Shown here piece after piece: positions 54,030 through 63,400 of a stretch of 64,000 nucleotides of DNA (position 1 is the stretch's first letter; each line of letters starts with the position of its first letter). Under the pieces are notes generated by a model that was not told the origin of the DNA, searched no databases, and saw only the letters and a program-made list of their open reading frames with translations. The position numbers were made by a program, and so were the translations under genes. Location of the stretch: the NCBI GenBank assembly GCA_964406465.1, contig CAYORT010000010.1, positions 1-64,000 on the forward strand. The letters run 5' to 3'. This DNA comes from JAHEZL01 sp964406465. GTDB taxonomy: Bacteria > Bacteroidota > Bacteroidia > Flavobacteriales_C > GCA-002722245.

Positions 54030-54101
54030 AAAGTAGATTTCCAGTTTGCTTAAAATTAAAACAATTATTTCGTTCAATCATGATAATTGATACAGTAAAA
54101 A

Positions 54102-54145
54102 CTGACTTTTGTCATATCTCTCCTTTCGTTGCTTTTTCACCTTTG
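54102..54145 (+). promoter_or_regulatory. FNR-type box and -7 element of the copper ATPase
   Basis: CTGAC-TTTT-GTCAT (54102-54115) contains a perfect TGAC-N4-GTCA dyad. Its centre is 36.5 nt before the end of CACCTTTG (54138-54145), one mismatch from TAnnTTTG. The ATG at 54150 follows by 5 nt. Confidence 0.75.
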
Positions 54146-54149
54146 TAAC

Positions 54150-56531
54150 ATGACGCTTGTAATATGTTTTCATTGTGGTGAATTGGTGAAAGATACATCT
54201 TTTACTGTTGATAGCAAGCAATTTTGCTGTGTGGGTTGCATGAATGTTTATTCGCTTTTGTCTAAGTCGGGACTCAATAATTATTATTCTTTAGAAAAGA
54301 GTCCGGGCTATTCCCCCATAGTGAAAGAAGAAGCTTTTGCCTTTTTAGATCTGCCTGCTGCGGTGGAGAAATTACTTGATTTCAAAAGCGATGATTTAGA
54401 AAAAGTGCGATTGGTATTACCGCAAATTCATTGCAGTTCGTGCGTTTATTTGCTGGAGAATTTGCATAAAATTAAAGACGGAATTTTGGCGGTTAATGTT
54501 AACTTTTCCATGAAGGAAGCTGCTGTGACTTACAATCCGCAAAAGGTTTCCTTAAAAGAAATTGCATTGCTTCTTACCAAGATTGGTTACGAACCAACAT
54601 TTAAAAGAAAATCGGGAGGAGGCAAACGCAGCGACGCATATAAAAAGCAATTGTGGAAAATTGGAGTGGCAGGTTTTTGCTTTGGCAATATCATGTTGCT
54701 TAGTTTTCCCGAATATTTAGCCATTTCCGAAGTTTCTGCCGAGTTTAAAGATTTGTTTCGCTATTTAAACATGTTGTTGATTTTACCTGTTCTCTTTTAT
54801 TCGGGTACCGAGTATTTCGTGAACAGCTTCAACGCTTTAAAAATTAAGAAAATTAGCATCGATGTTCCTTTGGCTATAGGTATTGTGGCTTTGTTTGGTA
54901 GAAGTATGTATGAAGTTCTTACTGCTACTGGTGGTGGGTATTTTGATACTTTGGCCGGACTCATATTCTTGCTTTTAACGGGTAGATATTTTCAAAATAA
55001 AGTATTCGACGAATTTTCTTTTGAGCGTGAGTTGTATTCCTACTTTCCTTTGTCGGTAATCAAAAAAACTTCTACTTCCGAAGAGCGCGTTTTGATTGAA
55101 GATTTGCAACAAGGTGACATTATCATCATTAAGAATGAAGAGATTATTCCTTGCGATGCCGAATTGATTTCCGAAAGTATTACCGCTGATTTAAGTTTCA
55201 TTACCGGTGAGGCTATGCCTAAAGTTTTTACTGCTGGGGCAAGAATTTATGCAGGTAGCAAAGTAGCTGGTAAACCTGGTGAATTTAGAGTTTTGCAAAA
55301 GACCGATAAGAGTTATTTGGCGCGCTTGTGGGATGAAGTGAAGTCGAGTGGCAAAACAGATGTTCTTGAATCTCTCACTGGTTCGTTAAGCGGTTACTTT
55401 ACGGCTTTGGTATTGCTCATTGCAAGTTTAGCCTTTGCACTTTATTATTTCGAAGGTAATGTATCTGGTGCTTTCAATGCGCTTACAGCGGTGCTGCTAA
55501 TTACTTGTCCGTGCGCATCGGCTCTTTCTGCGCCCATGGCTTTGGGCAACGCCATACGTTTGCTGGCACGAAAAGGGTTTTATTTAAAGAATGCTTTTGT
55601 GGTAGAAAAAATAGCCCATGTTGAAAATGTTGTTTTAGATAAAACGGGTACTATCACTGTTGCAGAGAAGGTTGAAGTAAGCTATCATGGAAAAGAACTA
55701 GATCAGCAAGAAAGGTCTTTGGTATATTCGGCAGTAAACTCAAGCAATCACCCTTTAAGCAGAATTTTAGCAACTCAGCTAAAACACAATTCTACTATGA
55801 TTGCTGCCGATGCTTATGAAGAAATAAAAGGAAAAGGTATAGATGCTACCATCAACGGAATTCAAATTCATGTTGGTTCGGCATTGTTTACAAAAGCTAC
55901 CAGTACCGGAGAAGAACCAAATAAAGGTTATGGTTCTGTGGTTCATATTTCTATTAATGGAATATATAAAGGTTATTTTTTCATTGAGAGCAAATACCGT
56001 GAAGGATTGTGGGAAATGCTTGAAGAACTGGGCAATGAAGCCAATTTGTTTTTACTGAGCGGCGACCACAAAGATGAAAATCCTAAACTCTTTGAATACT
56101 TTGGCAATAACATGGTATTTCATCAGAGTCCGGAAGGAAAAAAAGAATATATTGAATTGCTTAAGAAGCGTGGAAGCACCATGATGGTGGGCGATGGAAT
56201 TAACGATGGCGTGGCGCTTAAAGTGAGCGATGTGGGTATAGCTGTTGCCGATAATGTGAATTCATTTTACCCTTCTGCTCACGTGATTTTAGATGGAAAA
56301 ATGTTTAACGAGTTACCTGGAATGCTGAGCTACTCTAAAAAGGTATTGCGCGTAATTTATGCGTGTTTAAGTTTGTCGTTTCTATACAATATAGTAGGAA
56401 TGTATTTTGCCTGCACTTTACAAGTTACGCCTTTGTTTGCGGCTATTTTAATGCCCATTAGTTCGGTAACCGTAGTGTCTTTGGCCGTATTGGGAACCTA
56501 TCTTTCGTACCGAAAAGTGTTTAAAGTGTAG
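54150..56531 (+). CDS. ccoI: CcoI/FixI-type copper-exporting P1B ATPase
   Basis: ATG 54150 is preferred to a TTG 21 nt upstream. The 793-residue protein starts with a CFHCGE and FCCVGC metal-binding segment, typical of CcoI-type ATPases, then an HMA-like domain with IHCSSCVYLLENL. Core motifs are ITGEAMP, the membrane metal site TCPCASALSAP, the phosphorylation site DKTGTIT and GDGINDGVAL. CcoI supplies copper for the cbb3 active site, which fits its FNR-type promoter and location near the cco operon. Confidence 0.92.
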   Translation: MTLVICFHCGELVKDTSFTVDSKQFCCVGCMNVYSLLSKSGLNNYYSLEKSPGYSPIVKEEAFAFLDLPAAVEKLLDFKSDDLEKVRLVLPQIHCSSCVYLLENLHKIKDGILAVNVNFSMKEAAVTYNPQKVSLKEIALLLTKIGYEPTFKRKSGGGKRSDAYKKQLWKIGVAGFCFGNIMLLSFPEYLAISEVSAEFKDLFRYLNMLLILPVLFYSGTEYFVNSFNALKIKKISIDVPLAIGIVALFGRSMYEVLTATGGGYFDTLAGLIFLLLTGRYFQNKVFDEFSFERELYSYFPLSVIKKTSTSEERVLIEDLQQGDIIIIKNEEIIPCDAELISESITADLSFITGEAMPKVFTAGARIYAGSKVAGKPGEFRVLQKTDKSYLARLWDEVKSSGKTDVLESLTGSLSGYFTALVLLIASLAFALYYFEGNVSGAFNALTAVLLITCPCASALSAPMALGNAIRLLARKGFYLKNAFVVEKIAHVENVVLDKTGTITVAEKVEVSYHGKELDQQERSLVYSAVNSSNHPLSRILATQLKHNSTMIAADAYEEIKGKGIDATINGIQIHVGSALFTKATSTGEEPNKGYGSVVHISINGIYKGYFFIESKYREGLWEMLEELGNEANLFLLSGDHKDENPKLFEYFGNNMVFHQSPEGKKEYIELLKKRGSTMMVGDGINDGVALKVSDVGIAVADNVNSFYPSAHVILDGKMFNELPGMLSYSKKVLRVIYACLSLSFLYNIVGMYFACTLQVTPLFAAILMPISSVTVVSLAVLGTYLSYRKVFKV

Positions 56532-56571
56532 TCGTGTAGCTTGCATAATTGTTTTATATTTAAAGCAAATT

Positions 56572-57786
56572 ATGTCGCGAAAAAAATACCTGCTTTTATT
56601 GTTTCTTGCATGGATTTCTCCCATCCTTTGCGGTTTGCTTTGGGGTAAAATAGCTTTACTAATTTATACGCTGCTACTGTCGGTTTTATTGGTTAAATCA
56701 TTGCAACGAAAATGGCTCAATTATCTTCTGTATTCTCTTATTTTTCTTTCGGTGGTGGATATTATGCTGAATCTGTTCAATAGGTATAGAGTGAATCAGC
56801 AAACTTTATTTGTGGAGACCGAAATTCCTTTGGTGCACAAATACAAGGCTAATAGTACACTAAATGTGGATTATATCGATGGAGAGTTAGGTAGCAATGC
56901 AAAAAAATATCCTTTGCAAATACGCATAGATAATTTGGGGTATAGAAATAATAAGCATACGCAAGATAGTTGTGATGTTTTGTTGTTGGGAGATTCATTC
57001 GGAGTAGGAAATGCTGAGCAAGACAGTATAATTTCTGAATTGATGTACAGCGATCATCACTTGAATACCTATAATTTGTCGGTTTCGGGGAATGGTCCGT
57101 GGGAGCAGCATTTACTGCTTACTCAAGACCTTTCTAAAGTTAAATTAAAGAAGGGTGCAACAGTGGTTTGGTTGCTCTTTGCAGGCAATGATTTAGAAGG
57201 AAATTTTTATCCCTTAGGTGAAGAAGAGGAACTGAATTCTTTTCGTTATAGATGGAGCAGATTTCGCGATGATTATTTCACCTTTCGTTCACAGTCGCCC
57301 TTAAGAAATTTGTCGGCGGTAGTAACAAATCAATCAAGCGATAGGGTAGAGGCTAAGAACTCGGAAATGAAATTTTATGCGCCTTATATAAAAGAATCAA
57401 AAGATTGGTTGTGTTGCGATTGCGATGTTAGTTTTCACAAAAATATTACGCTATTTAAGAACACTCTTGCTTGCACCATTAAGTATTTACAAGATCGAGA
57501 TTTAAATGTGCATATTTATTTATTGCCATCCAAAGAAGAGGTGTATGGCGGCTTGCTAGAAGGAGGGAGTCCATGGGTAATTAACGATTTTGAATCGCCA
57601 TTAAGTAGAGTGATTCGTGAAATCGCGCAAACCAATAACGTAGAATATCTCGATTTAAAGTCGGCCCTAATGGTAAGTTCCGCCGAGCACAAAACATTTT
57701 ATTATTGGAATTACGACACCCATCTCAATCACAAGGGAAACAAGCTAATTAGTGATATTATTTCAGAGCGGGTGTTGAATCGATAG
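56572..57786 (+). CDS. Membrane-anchored SGNH/GDSL hydrolase-like protein
   Basis: The 404-residue protein has two or three N-terminal helices (about 5-65) followed by a periplasmic SGNH domain: block I GDSFGVGNAEQ, block III GNDLEG and block V YDTHLNHKG with the Asp-His pair. Such proteins often deacetylate or transfer acyl groups on surface glycans. It lies outside the polysaccharide locus, and the substrate is unknown. Confidence 0.8.
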   Translation: MSRKKYLLLLFLAWISPILCGLLWGKIALLIYTLLLSVLLVKSLQRKWLNYLLYSLIFLSVVDIMLNLFNRYRVNQQTLFVETEIPLVHKYKANSTLNVDYIDGELGSNAKKYPLQIRIDNLGYRNNKHTQDSCDVLLLGDSFGVGNAEQDSIISELMYSDHHLNTYNLSVSGNGPWEQHLLLTQDLSKVKLKKGATVVWLLFAGNDLEGNFYPLGEEEELNSFRYRWSRFRDDYFTFRSQSPLRNLSAVVTNQSSDRVEAKNSEMKFYAPYIKESKDWLCCDCDVSFHKNITLFKNTLACTIKYLQDRDLNVHIYLLPSKEEVYGGLLEGGSPWVINDFESPLSRVIREIAQTNNVEYLDLKSALMVSSAEHKTFYYWNYDTHLNHKGNKLISDIISERVLNR

Positions 57787-58159
57787 TCTTGATTAATATA
57801 AAGAATAGTCTGTAATCAACCATTTGTCGCACGAAATCACATTAAAGGATATATGCAAAAAAGAAAAAGTTGGACGGGCATCCAACTTTTTCTAACCTAA
57901 CCTAACTAAACTTTTTACAGCTTTTGAACTGTATGGGAGTATATTTTAGTATTACAAATATACGGCATAAAATTTAAAAAGCAAGTTTCGTCTAAAAAAA
58001 AATCTAATTCGTCGAAAAAATACGGGTTTATGTCTAAAATGTTAAGCTAATTTACTGATTGCTATTGCTTTCGCAGTTTTTAAGTCGTATATTACAAATC
58101 GCATCAGGGGATTTTATCTACACAGTCACAGGTACTTAAAATAAAAAAAAGGGGTTATT
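57787..58159. other. 373-bp intergenic region with hairpin and CCTAA repeats
   Basis: No gene is visible. A perfect 12-bp hairpin (57863-57874 with 57881-57892) ends in CTTTTTC and may terminate upstream transcription, although it lies 77 nt after the stop. It is followed at once by three tandem CCTAA units (57895-57909). The rest is AT-rich and leads to the NarL-type regulator; a small RNA or long leader cannot be excluded. Confidence 0.5.
57863..57892 (+). terminator. Hairpin terminator candidate
   Basis: Perfect 12-bp stem with a 6-nt loop (CGGGCA); the right arm carries the T run. Because the left arm starts with A5, the structure could end transcription in both directions. Confidence 0.6.
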
Positions 58160-58816
58160 ATGACAGGTTTAAAGGTATTGTTAGTAGACGATCATCGCTT
58201 AATTAGAAAGGCGATTTCTACTTTACTAAGTAATGAAGATGAGATTGATACCGTTTGGGAGGCTAGCAATGCCAACGGATGTTTTCAATTGATGGAAATG
58301 GAAAGTCCAGACATAGTTTTGATGGATATTTCATTAGACGACATCGACGGAATAACAATCACCAAAGAACTTCTTCAAAAACACCCGCAATTGAAAGTAA
58401 TTATCTTATCCATGCATATGGAAGAGAATTACATCAAACAAAGTATCAAGGCAGGAGCAAAAGGATATATCTTGAAAAATTCTCCGCATGAGGATTTGGT
58501 GAATGCTGTATTTGAAGTGGCTCAGGGCGGACAGTATTTCGCGCAAGAGGTATCGAAGATTATGGCGCAAAACTATTTGATGGCCGAGAAAACTACCGAT
58601 TCACGTTACCATAAAGATGAAATCTTAACCAAACGCGAATTAGAAATTGTGAAACTTGTGACCGAAGGTTTAAACAACCAAAAGATTGCCGATCTGCTTT
58701 GTATTAGCCACAGAACAGTAGATACGCATAGAACCAACATTATGCAGAAAGTGAAAGTGAAGAATGTTGCCGAGTTGGTTCGCTATGCCATTAAAAACCG
58801 TTTGGTTGAAATATAA
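58160..58816 (+). CDS. NarL/LuxR-type response regulator (orphan)
   Basis: The 218-residue protein has a receiver domain (D10-D11, phosphoacceptor D56 in IVLMDIS, K107-type LKNSP) and a LuxR winged-free HTH (TKRELEIVKLVTEGLNNQKIADLLCISHRTVDTHR). No kinase gene is adjacent, so its partner is elsewhere. AGGGG six nt before the ATG is an unusual Shine-Dalgarno-like sequence in this window. Confidence 0.94.
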   Translation: MTGLKVLLVDDHRLIRKAISTLLSNEDEIDTVWEASNANGCFQLMEMESPDIVLMDISLDDIDGITITKELLQKHPQLKVIILSMHMEENYIKQSIKAGAKGYILKNSPHEDLVNAVFEVAQGGQYFAQEVSKIMAQNYLMAEKTTDSRYHKDEILTKRELEIVKLVTEGLNNQKIADLLCISHRTVDTHRTNIMQKVKVKNVAELVRYAIKNRLVEI

Positions 58817-58849
58817 ATCACATCACCTAAAACCTAACCTAGTGATGGA

Positions 58850-58880
58850 GGCCAGAATTTTAAAATTCTGGCCTTTTTTA
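58850..58880 (+). terminator. Terminator of the NarL-type regulator
   Basis: A perfect 24-nt palindrome (58850-58861 with 58862-58873) is followed by T6 (58874-58879). Confidence 0.85.
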
Positions 58881-58883
58881 TGT

Positions 58884-58916
58884 CAAAAAAAAAGCTTGAG
58901 AAATTCTCAAGCTTTT
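58884..58916 (-). terminator. Terminator of the SET-domain gene
   Basis: Arms 58890-58902 and 58904-58916 pair perfectly over 13 bp. On the minus strand the stem is followed by a long T run (plus-strand A run before 58894). Confidence 0.85.
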
Positions 58917-58936
58917 CTAAGGGTGATCTTATTTTC

Positions 58937-59551
58937 TTACTTAGCAACTGCTACTTTACTTTTTTTTTCAACGCAGCGCAAATTAGCTATTGATTTAAAT
59001 TTAGATGGATCAGCAAACATAGCATCCAACTCTTTCTTAATGCCTTCTTCAACCAAAGGCAATAGGGGTTGTTCTACGCTATATAAGCTTTTCAATGCAT
59101 TTTTAATTTCCACATCCCATACAGGAGCCAAATTATCTAAGTCTTCAGGGTGAATGTGTCCGCGACAATTTGTTGCGCCGCAACCACAAGGAAATGAAAA
59201 ATCTAAATTGAAAATTCCATACTCATCGGTGATTTCCTCTCCAGCTTGAATATCGCGAATAGCAATTTCAAATCCGTATCCAGTACTAATCGTATTTCTG
59301 TTGCAATTGTGATTTACGTATTTACCCAAATCCCAGCTCAAGATTCTAATGCCTCTTTCATCAATGTAAGAGTATTTCTCAATAACATCTTGCATTGGTT
59401 TAGAATGCTTGGCATATTGCTCATCGTCAACCTCAATTTCAAGGCTGTCTTTTACATAAACTATCGTTCCTTTTGGAATAAATTTCTTAGCAAAAATACC
59501 GTAGCCAATCGCGTCGCTTACGTGTTTAATCTCAGTGGCGGGATGAATCAT
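58937..59551 (-). CDS. SET-domain protein (putative lysine methyltransferase)
   Basis: The 204-residue protein has the SET landmarks GYGIFAKKFIPKGTIVY, the pseudoknot motif YVNHNCNRNT and GEEITDEYG, then a post-SET-like CGCGATNCRG that could bind zinc. A helical C-terminal part (about 145-204) follows. SET proteins methylate lysines; bacterial substrates are mostly unknown. It is monocistronic with its own terminator. Confidence 0.87.
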   Translation of the reverse strand: MIHPATEIKHVSDAIGYGIFAKKFIPKGTIVYVKDSLEIEVDDEQYAKHSKPMQDVIEKYSYIDERGIRILSWDLGKYVNHNCNRNTISTGYGFEIAIRDIQAGEEITDEYGIFNLDFSFPCGCGATNCRGHIHPEDLDNLAPVWDVEIKNALKSLYSVEQPLLPLVEEGIKKELDAMFADPSKFKSIANLRCVEKKSKVAVAK

Positions 59552-59675
59552 CTGTCTGTTTAAATTTTTTATTATCGGACTTAAAGTTTGAATTATTCCA
59601 CGAATAATTAAAATCGAAGCACCACTATTTTTCGATTATTTATGAACATATTAACAAGTCGCGAAAAACAAGGCA

Positions 59676-62282
59676 TTACAGCACAATTTGTTTTGCTTTC
59701 TCCAATGCCGAACCTATGCCGCCTAAATTATTACCGCCAGCTGTTGCGTAGAATGGCTGACCACCGCCGCCGCCTTGAATCTCTTTAGCCAATTCGCGAA
59801 CGATATTTGACGCATTCCAACCTTTCGATTTCACCAACTCTTCGTTGATCACCACCGTTAAATTTGGTTTACCGCCAATCTCTGCAGCCAGCACCATAAA
59901 TAAGTTTGGTACCTCAGCTTTCAATTGGAAGGATAAATCTTTAATGGCATCTGCCGACTCTAAAGTGATTTTTTTTGCTAAGAAGCTTACGCCGCCCAAC
60001 TGCTCAATTTCTTTAAGTAATTCAACTTTTAACCCTTTGGCTTTTTCGCTCAACAACGAAGAAATATCTTTATTCAATTTAGCATTGTCGTCAATCAACT
60101 GTTGAACCGATTTTTTTAAATCTTTTGGATTTTTTAAAACCTCTTTAACTTCTTGTAAAAGTTGCAATTGTTCGTTGATGTAAGCGTCGGCTTTTTCACC
60201 TGTAATGGCTTCAATTCTTCTGATGCCTGCAGCAACTGCGCTTTCAGAAAGCACAATTACTTTACCTATTTGAACAGTAGATTTAACGTGAGTACCACCG
60301 CACAATTCCACCGATTCGCCAAACTGTACCATACGCACTTTATCGCCATATTTTTCGCCAAACAAAGCCATCGCTCCGCATTTTTTAGCTTCGTCGATAG
60401 CTATTGCTCTTTCTTCTTGTAAGGCGATATTTGCGCGAATATTTTGGTTTACCAAATCTTCAATTTGTTTCAACTCTTCTTCGGTCACTTTTTGAAAGTG
60501 AGAGAAGTCGAAACGCAAATTATTTTCATTTACCAATGAACCTTTTTGCTCAACGTGTGTACCTAAAACTTTGCGTAAAGCGTGGTGCAATAAATGTGTT
60601 GCCGAGTGGTTTGCCTCCGTCGCCAATCGCTTCGATTTGTTCACTACTGCTTTCACTTCAGCACTTACATCTTTTGGCATCTTATCTAAGAAATGAAGAA
60701 ACACTCCGTTTTCTTTTTTACAATCTATTACCGAATATTTTTCACCTGCCACTTCAAAGAATCCGCGATCGCCCACTTGGCCGCCACCTTCTGCATAAAA
60801 AGGTGTTTCAGCCAATTCCACTTGAATCAACTCTTTTCCTTTTGTTTTTACTTTACGGTAACGCAATATTTTTGATGTAGCTTCCAATTGATCATAACCA
60901 ACAAATTTGCCCTCTCCAGCATTTACCGAAATCCAATCATCGGTTTCAACAGCCGATGCAGAACGAGAACGTTCTTTTTGTTTTTCGAGTTCGGCAGCGA
61001 ATCCTTTCATATCGACCGTGAGGCCTTTTTCACGAGCTAACAAATCTGTTAAGTCAATTGGGAAACCGTAGGTATCAAAAAGTTCAAAGGCAAATACTCC
61101 TTCGATTTCTTTAGATTTTAGACTTTCAACTTTAGACTCAAACTTCTGAATTCCTTTTTCAAGCGTTCTCAAGAAATTTTGTTCTTCTTCTTTAATTACC
61201 TTTTCAATAAACTCTTGTTGTTTTTGCAACTCGGGGAAGAATTTGCCCATTTGTTCATTCAACACTTCCACCAACTGATAGATGAAAGGTTCGTTCATAT
61301 TCAATTTACTGTAGCCATAGCGTACAGCTCTTCTTAAGATACGACGAATAACATAACCAGCACCTGTGTTAGAAGGCATTTGTCCGTCGGCAATAGCAAA
61401 CGACACCGCACGAATATGATCGGATATCACACGAATTGCGATATCGGTTTCTTCCTTAACCCCATATTTTTTGTTGGTGATTTTTTCTATTCTATAGATA
61501 AGCGGAGTGAAAACATCGGTATCGTAGTTTGATGTTTTACCTTGTAGGGTGCGCACCAAACGTTCGAAGCCCATTCCTGTATCAACGTGCTGAGCAGGTA
61601 GCTTTTCTAAAGAACCATCTGCTTTACGATTGAATTCCATGAACACGTTATTCCAAACTTCAATCACTTGAGGGTGGTCGTTGTTCACTAATGAAGCACC
61701 ACTTACTTTTTTTCTATCTTCATCTGATCTTCCGTCGTAGTGAATCTCGCTACATGGTCCGCATGGCCCTTGGTCGCCCATCTCCCAAAAGTTATCTTTC
61801 TTATTGCCGTTTAAGATTCTATCCTCAGCGATATATTTTTTCCATTCGTCGTAAGCTTCTTGATCGAAACCAAGGTTCGCTTCTTTGTCGCCCTCAAAAA
61901 CGGTAACATACAAACGATCTTTATCTATTTTATAAACTTCTGTAAGCAACTGCCAAGCCCACTCGATAGCTTCTTTTTTGAAATAATCGCCAAACGACCA
62001 GTTACCTAGCATTTCGAACATGGTGTGGTGGTAAGTATCAACACCCACTTCTTCCAAGTCATTGTGTTTACCCGATACACGCAAGCATTTTTGTGTATTG
62101 GCAATGCGTGGGTATTTTACAGGTGCATTACCTAAGAATATATCTTTAAATTGATTCATCCCCGCGTTGGTAAACATTAGGGTTGGATCGTTTTTAACTA
62201 CCATAGGAGCCGAAGGAACGATGTGGTGTCCTTTGCTCTCGAAAAATTTCATAAACTGTTCGCGTACTTCTGCAGCTTTCAT
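59676..62282 (-). CDS. alaS: Alanine-tRNA ligase
   Basis: The 868-residue enzyme charges tRNA-Ala. It starts with AEVREQFMKFFESKGH and class II motifs including PSAPMVVKNDPTLMFTNAGMNQ. The editing domain has zinc-binding HSATHLLHHAL and CGGTHVKST motifs, and the C-Ala domain ends in GGGGGQPFYATAGG. All parts are present, so it should be functional. AT-rich TTTAAGGTTTAAAGTTTAA lies just upstream of its start. Confidence 0.98.
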   Translation of the reverse strand: MKAAEVREQFMKFFESKGHHIVPSAPMVVKNDPTLMFTNAGMNQFKDIFLGNAPVKYPRIANTQKCLRVSGKHNDLEEVGVDTYHHTMFEMLGNWSFGDYFKKEAIEWAWQLLTEVYKIDKDRLYVTVFEGDKEANLGFDQEAYDEWKKYIAEDRILNGNKKDNFWEMGDQGPCGPCSEIHYDGRSDEDRKKVSGASLVNNDHPQVIEVWNNVFMEFNRKADGSLEKLPAQHVDTGMGFERLVRTLQGKTSNYDTDVFTPLIYRIEKITNKKYGVKEETDIAIRVISDHIRAVSFAIADGQMPSNTGAGYVIRRILRRAVRYGYSKLNMNEPFIYQLVEVLNEQMGKFFPELQKQQEFIEKVIKEEEQNFLRTLEKGIQKFESKVESLKSKEIEGVFAFELFDTYGFPIDLTDLLAREKGLTVDMKGFAAELEKQKERSRSASAVETDDWISVNAGEGKFVGYDQLEATSKILRYRKVKTKGKELIQVELAETPFYAEGGGQVGDRGFFEVAGEKYSVIDCKKENGVFLHFLDKMPKDVSAEVKAVVNKSKRLATEANHSATHLLHHALRKVLGTHVEQKGSLVNENNLRFDFSHFQKVTEEELKQIEDLVNQNIRANIALQEERAIAIDEAKKCGAMALFGEKYGDKVRMVQFGESVELCGGTHVKSTVQIGKVIVLSESAVAAGIRRIEAITGEKADAYINEQLQLLQEVKEVLKNPKDLKKSVQQLIDDNAKLNKDISSLLSEKAKGLKVELLKEIEQLGGVSFLAKKITLESADAIKDLSFQLKAEVPNLFMVLAAEIGGKPNLTVVINEELVKSKGWNASNIVRELAKEIQGGGGGQPFYATAGGNNLGGIGSALEKAKQIVL

Positions 62283-62414
62283 AAAAAAATGTGTTCAATG
62301 TTTAAGGTTTAAAGTTTAATGTTGCGTAAACTCCCTAACCTTCAGGGCTTGAAATAAAAGAAAAAATGTCCTATATTCACGACCCTTGTTAATTTGGCAA
62401 ATCTAAGTAATCGT

Positions 62415-63365
62415 ATGTCAAAAGAGAAATTTGGAGTAGGACAATCGATAAAATATGCGAAAAGAAAACCGCGTAAGGCTTTGGTGTTTCTTTTAGTGGT
62501 TACCGTTATTGCCTTTTTAATTAACATGGCTTTGCTTCCTTACCTAGAGAAATATGTTTCTAAAAGGAAATCAAGAGAGATTGATAAGCTTAAATATGAA
62601 TATGCCCTCATGAGCTTGCGAATGGAGCGTATGAACAAACAGCTTCAGGAAATTAGCAATCAAGACGATAGTTTATATGCATCTGTTTTTGGCTTGACTC
62701 CCTTAACTGAAGAACAAAGAATGGCAGGGGTAGGCGGTCATAACATGAATGCCGATTTGAATGGCTATGAGTATTCATATCTTATGAAAACCACCAATAC
62801 CAAGCTTAAGGCTTTGGAGGCAAAAATTCAGGTGCAGGAAGAATCTTTTAAGCGAATTCAGAAAAAAGCAAAAGATATCGCTCAAAAAATTGCAAGTATT
62901 CCGGCTATTCAACCTTTAACAAATAAACATAATGTGCAGTTGAGCTCGGGCTTTGGTATGCGTTTGCATCCGGTACATGAAACGTATAAAATGCATACCG
63001 GACAAGATTTTACAGCGCCCAAGGGGACGCCCATACATGCCACTGGCGATGGGGAAGTGGTGTTTGCGGGCAACGATCACAATGGCTACGGCAAACATGT
63101 AATCATTAAACATGGTTATGGATTTCAAACCTTGTACGGACACATGAGTCGTATAGATGTGCAAAAGGGAGATAAGGTGAAGCGCGGTGATGTGATAGGA
63201 GGTGTGGGTTCAACAGGTACGTCTACCGCAATGCACCTGCATTACGAGGTGATTAAGAAAGGAGCCAAAGTTGACCCTGCCAATTATTTCTTTAATGATA
63301 TTACCTATCGAGAATATCGCGAGATGATGGAAATTTCACGACGTATCAATCGTGCGCTTGATTAG
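62415..63365 (+). CDS. M23-family (LytM-type) peptidoglycan endopeptidase
   Basis: ATG 62415 is preferred to a TTG 21 nt upstream. The 316-residue protein has a cytoplasmic basic start, one helix (about 23-43), a coiled coil (about 50-165) and a LytM domain (about 180-285). Zinc motifs are HTGQDF (HxxxD) and MHLHYEV (HxH), so it is probably an active cell-wall hydrolase facing the periplasm. It is followed by a MerR regulator. Confidence 0.92.
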   Translation: MSKEKFGVGQSIKYAKRKPRKALVFLLVVTVIAFLINMALLPYLEKYVSKRKSREIDKLKYEYALMSLRMERMNKQLQEISNQDDSLYASVFGLTPLTEEQRMAGVGGHNMNADLNGYEYSYLMKTTNTKLKALEAKIQVQEESFKRIQKKAKDIAQKIASIPAIQPLTNKHNVQLSSGFGMRLHPVHETYKMHTGQDFTAPKGTPIHATGDGEVVFAGNDHNGYGKHVIIKHGYGFQTLYGHMSRIDVQKGDKVKRGDVIGGVGSTGTSTAMHLHYEVIKKGAKVDPANYFFNDITYREYREMMEISRRINRALD

Positions 63366-63400
63366 CATATTTTTATATCTTTACCCACAAAATTTTCACA

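Noticed and set aside
54030..54100. FNR-type box for the minus-strand usp at 53193
   Set aside because: No -7-like element lies at the 36.5-nt spacing on the minus strand from the 54102 box, and nearby ATCA/TGAT strings do not form a proper dyad.
61108..61150. TTTAGATTTTAGACTTT-like string inside alaS resembling the AT-rich intergenic repeats
   Set aside because: The protein region has the same length as in E. coli AlaS, so no insertion is indicated; chance similarity is enough.
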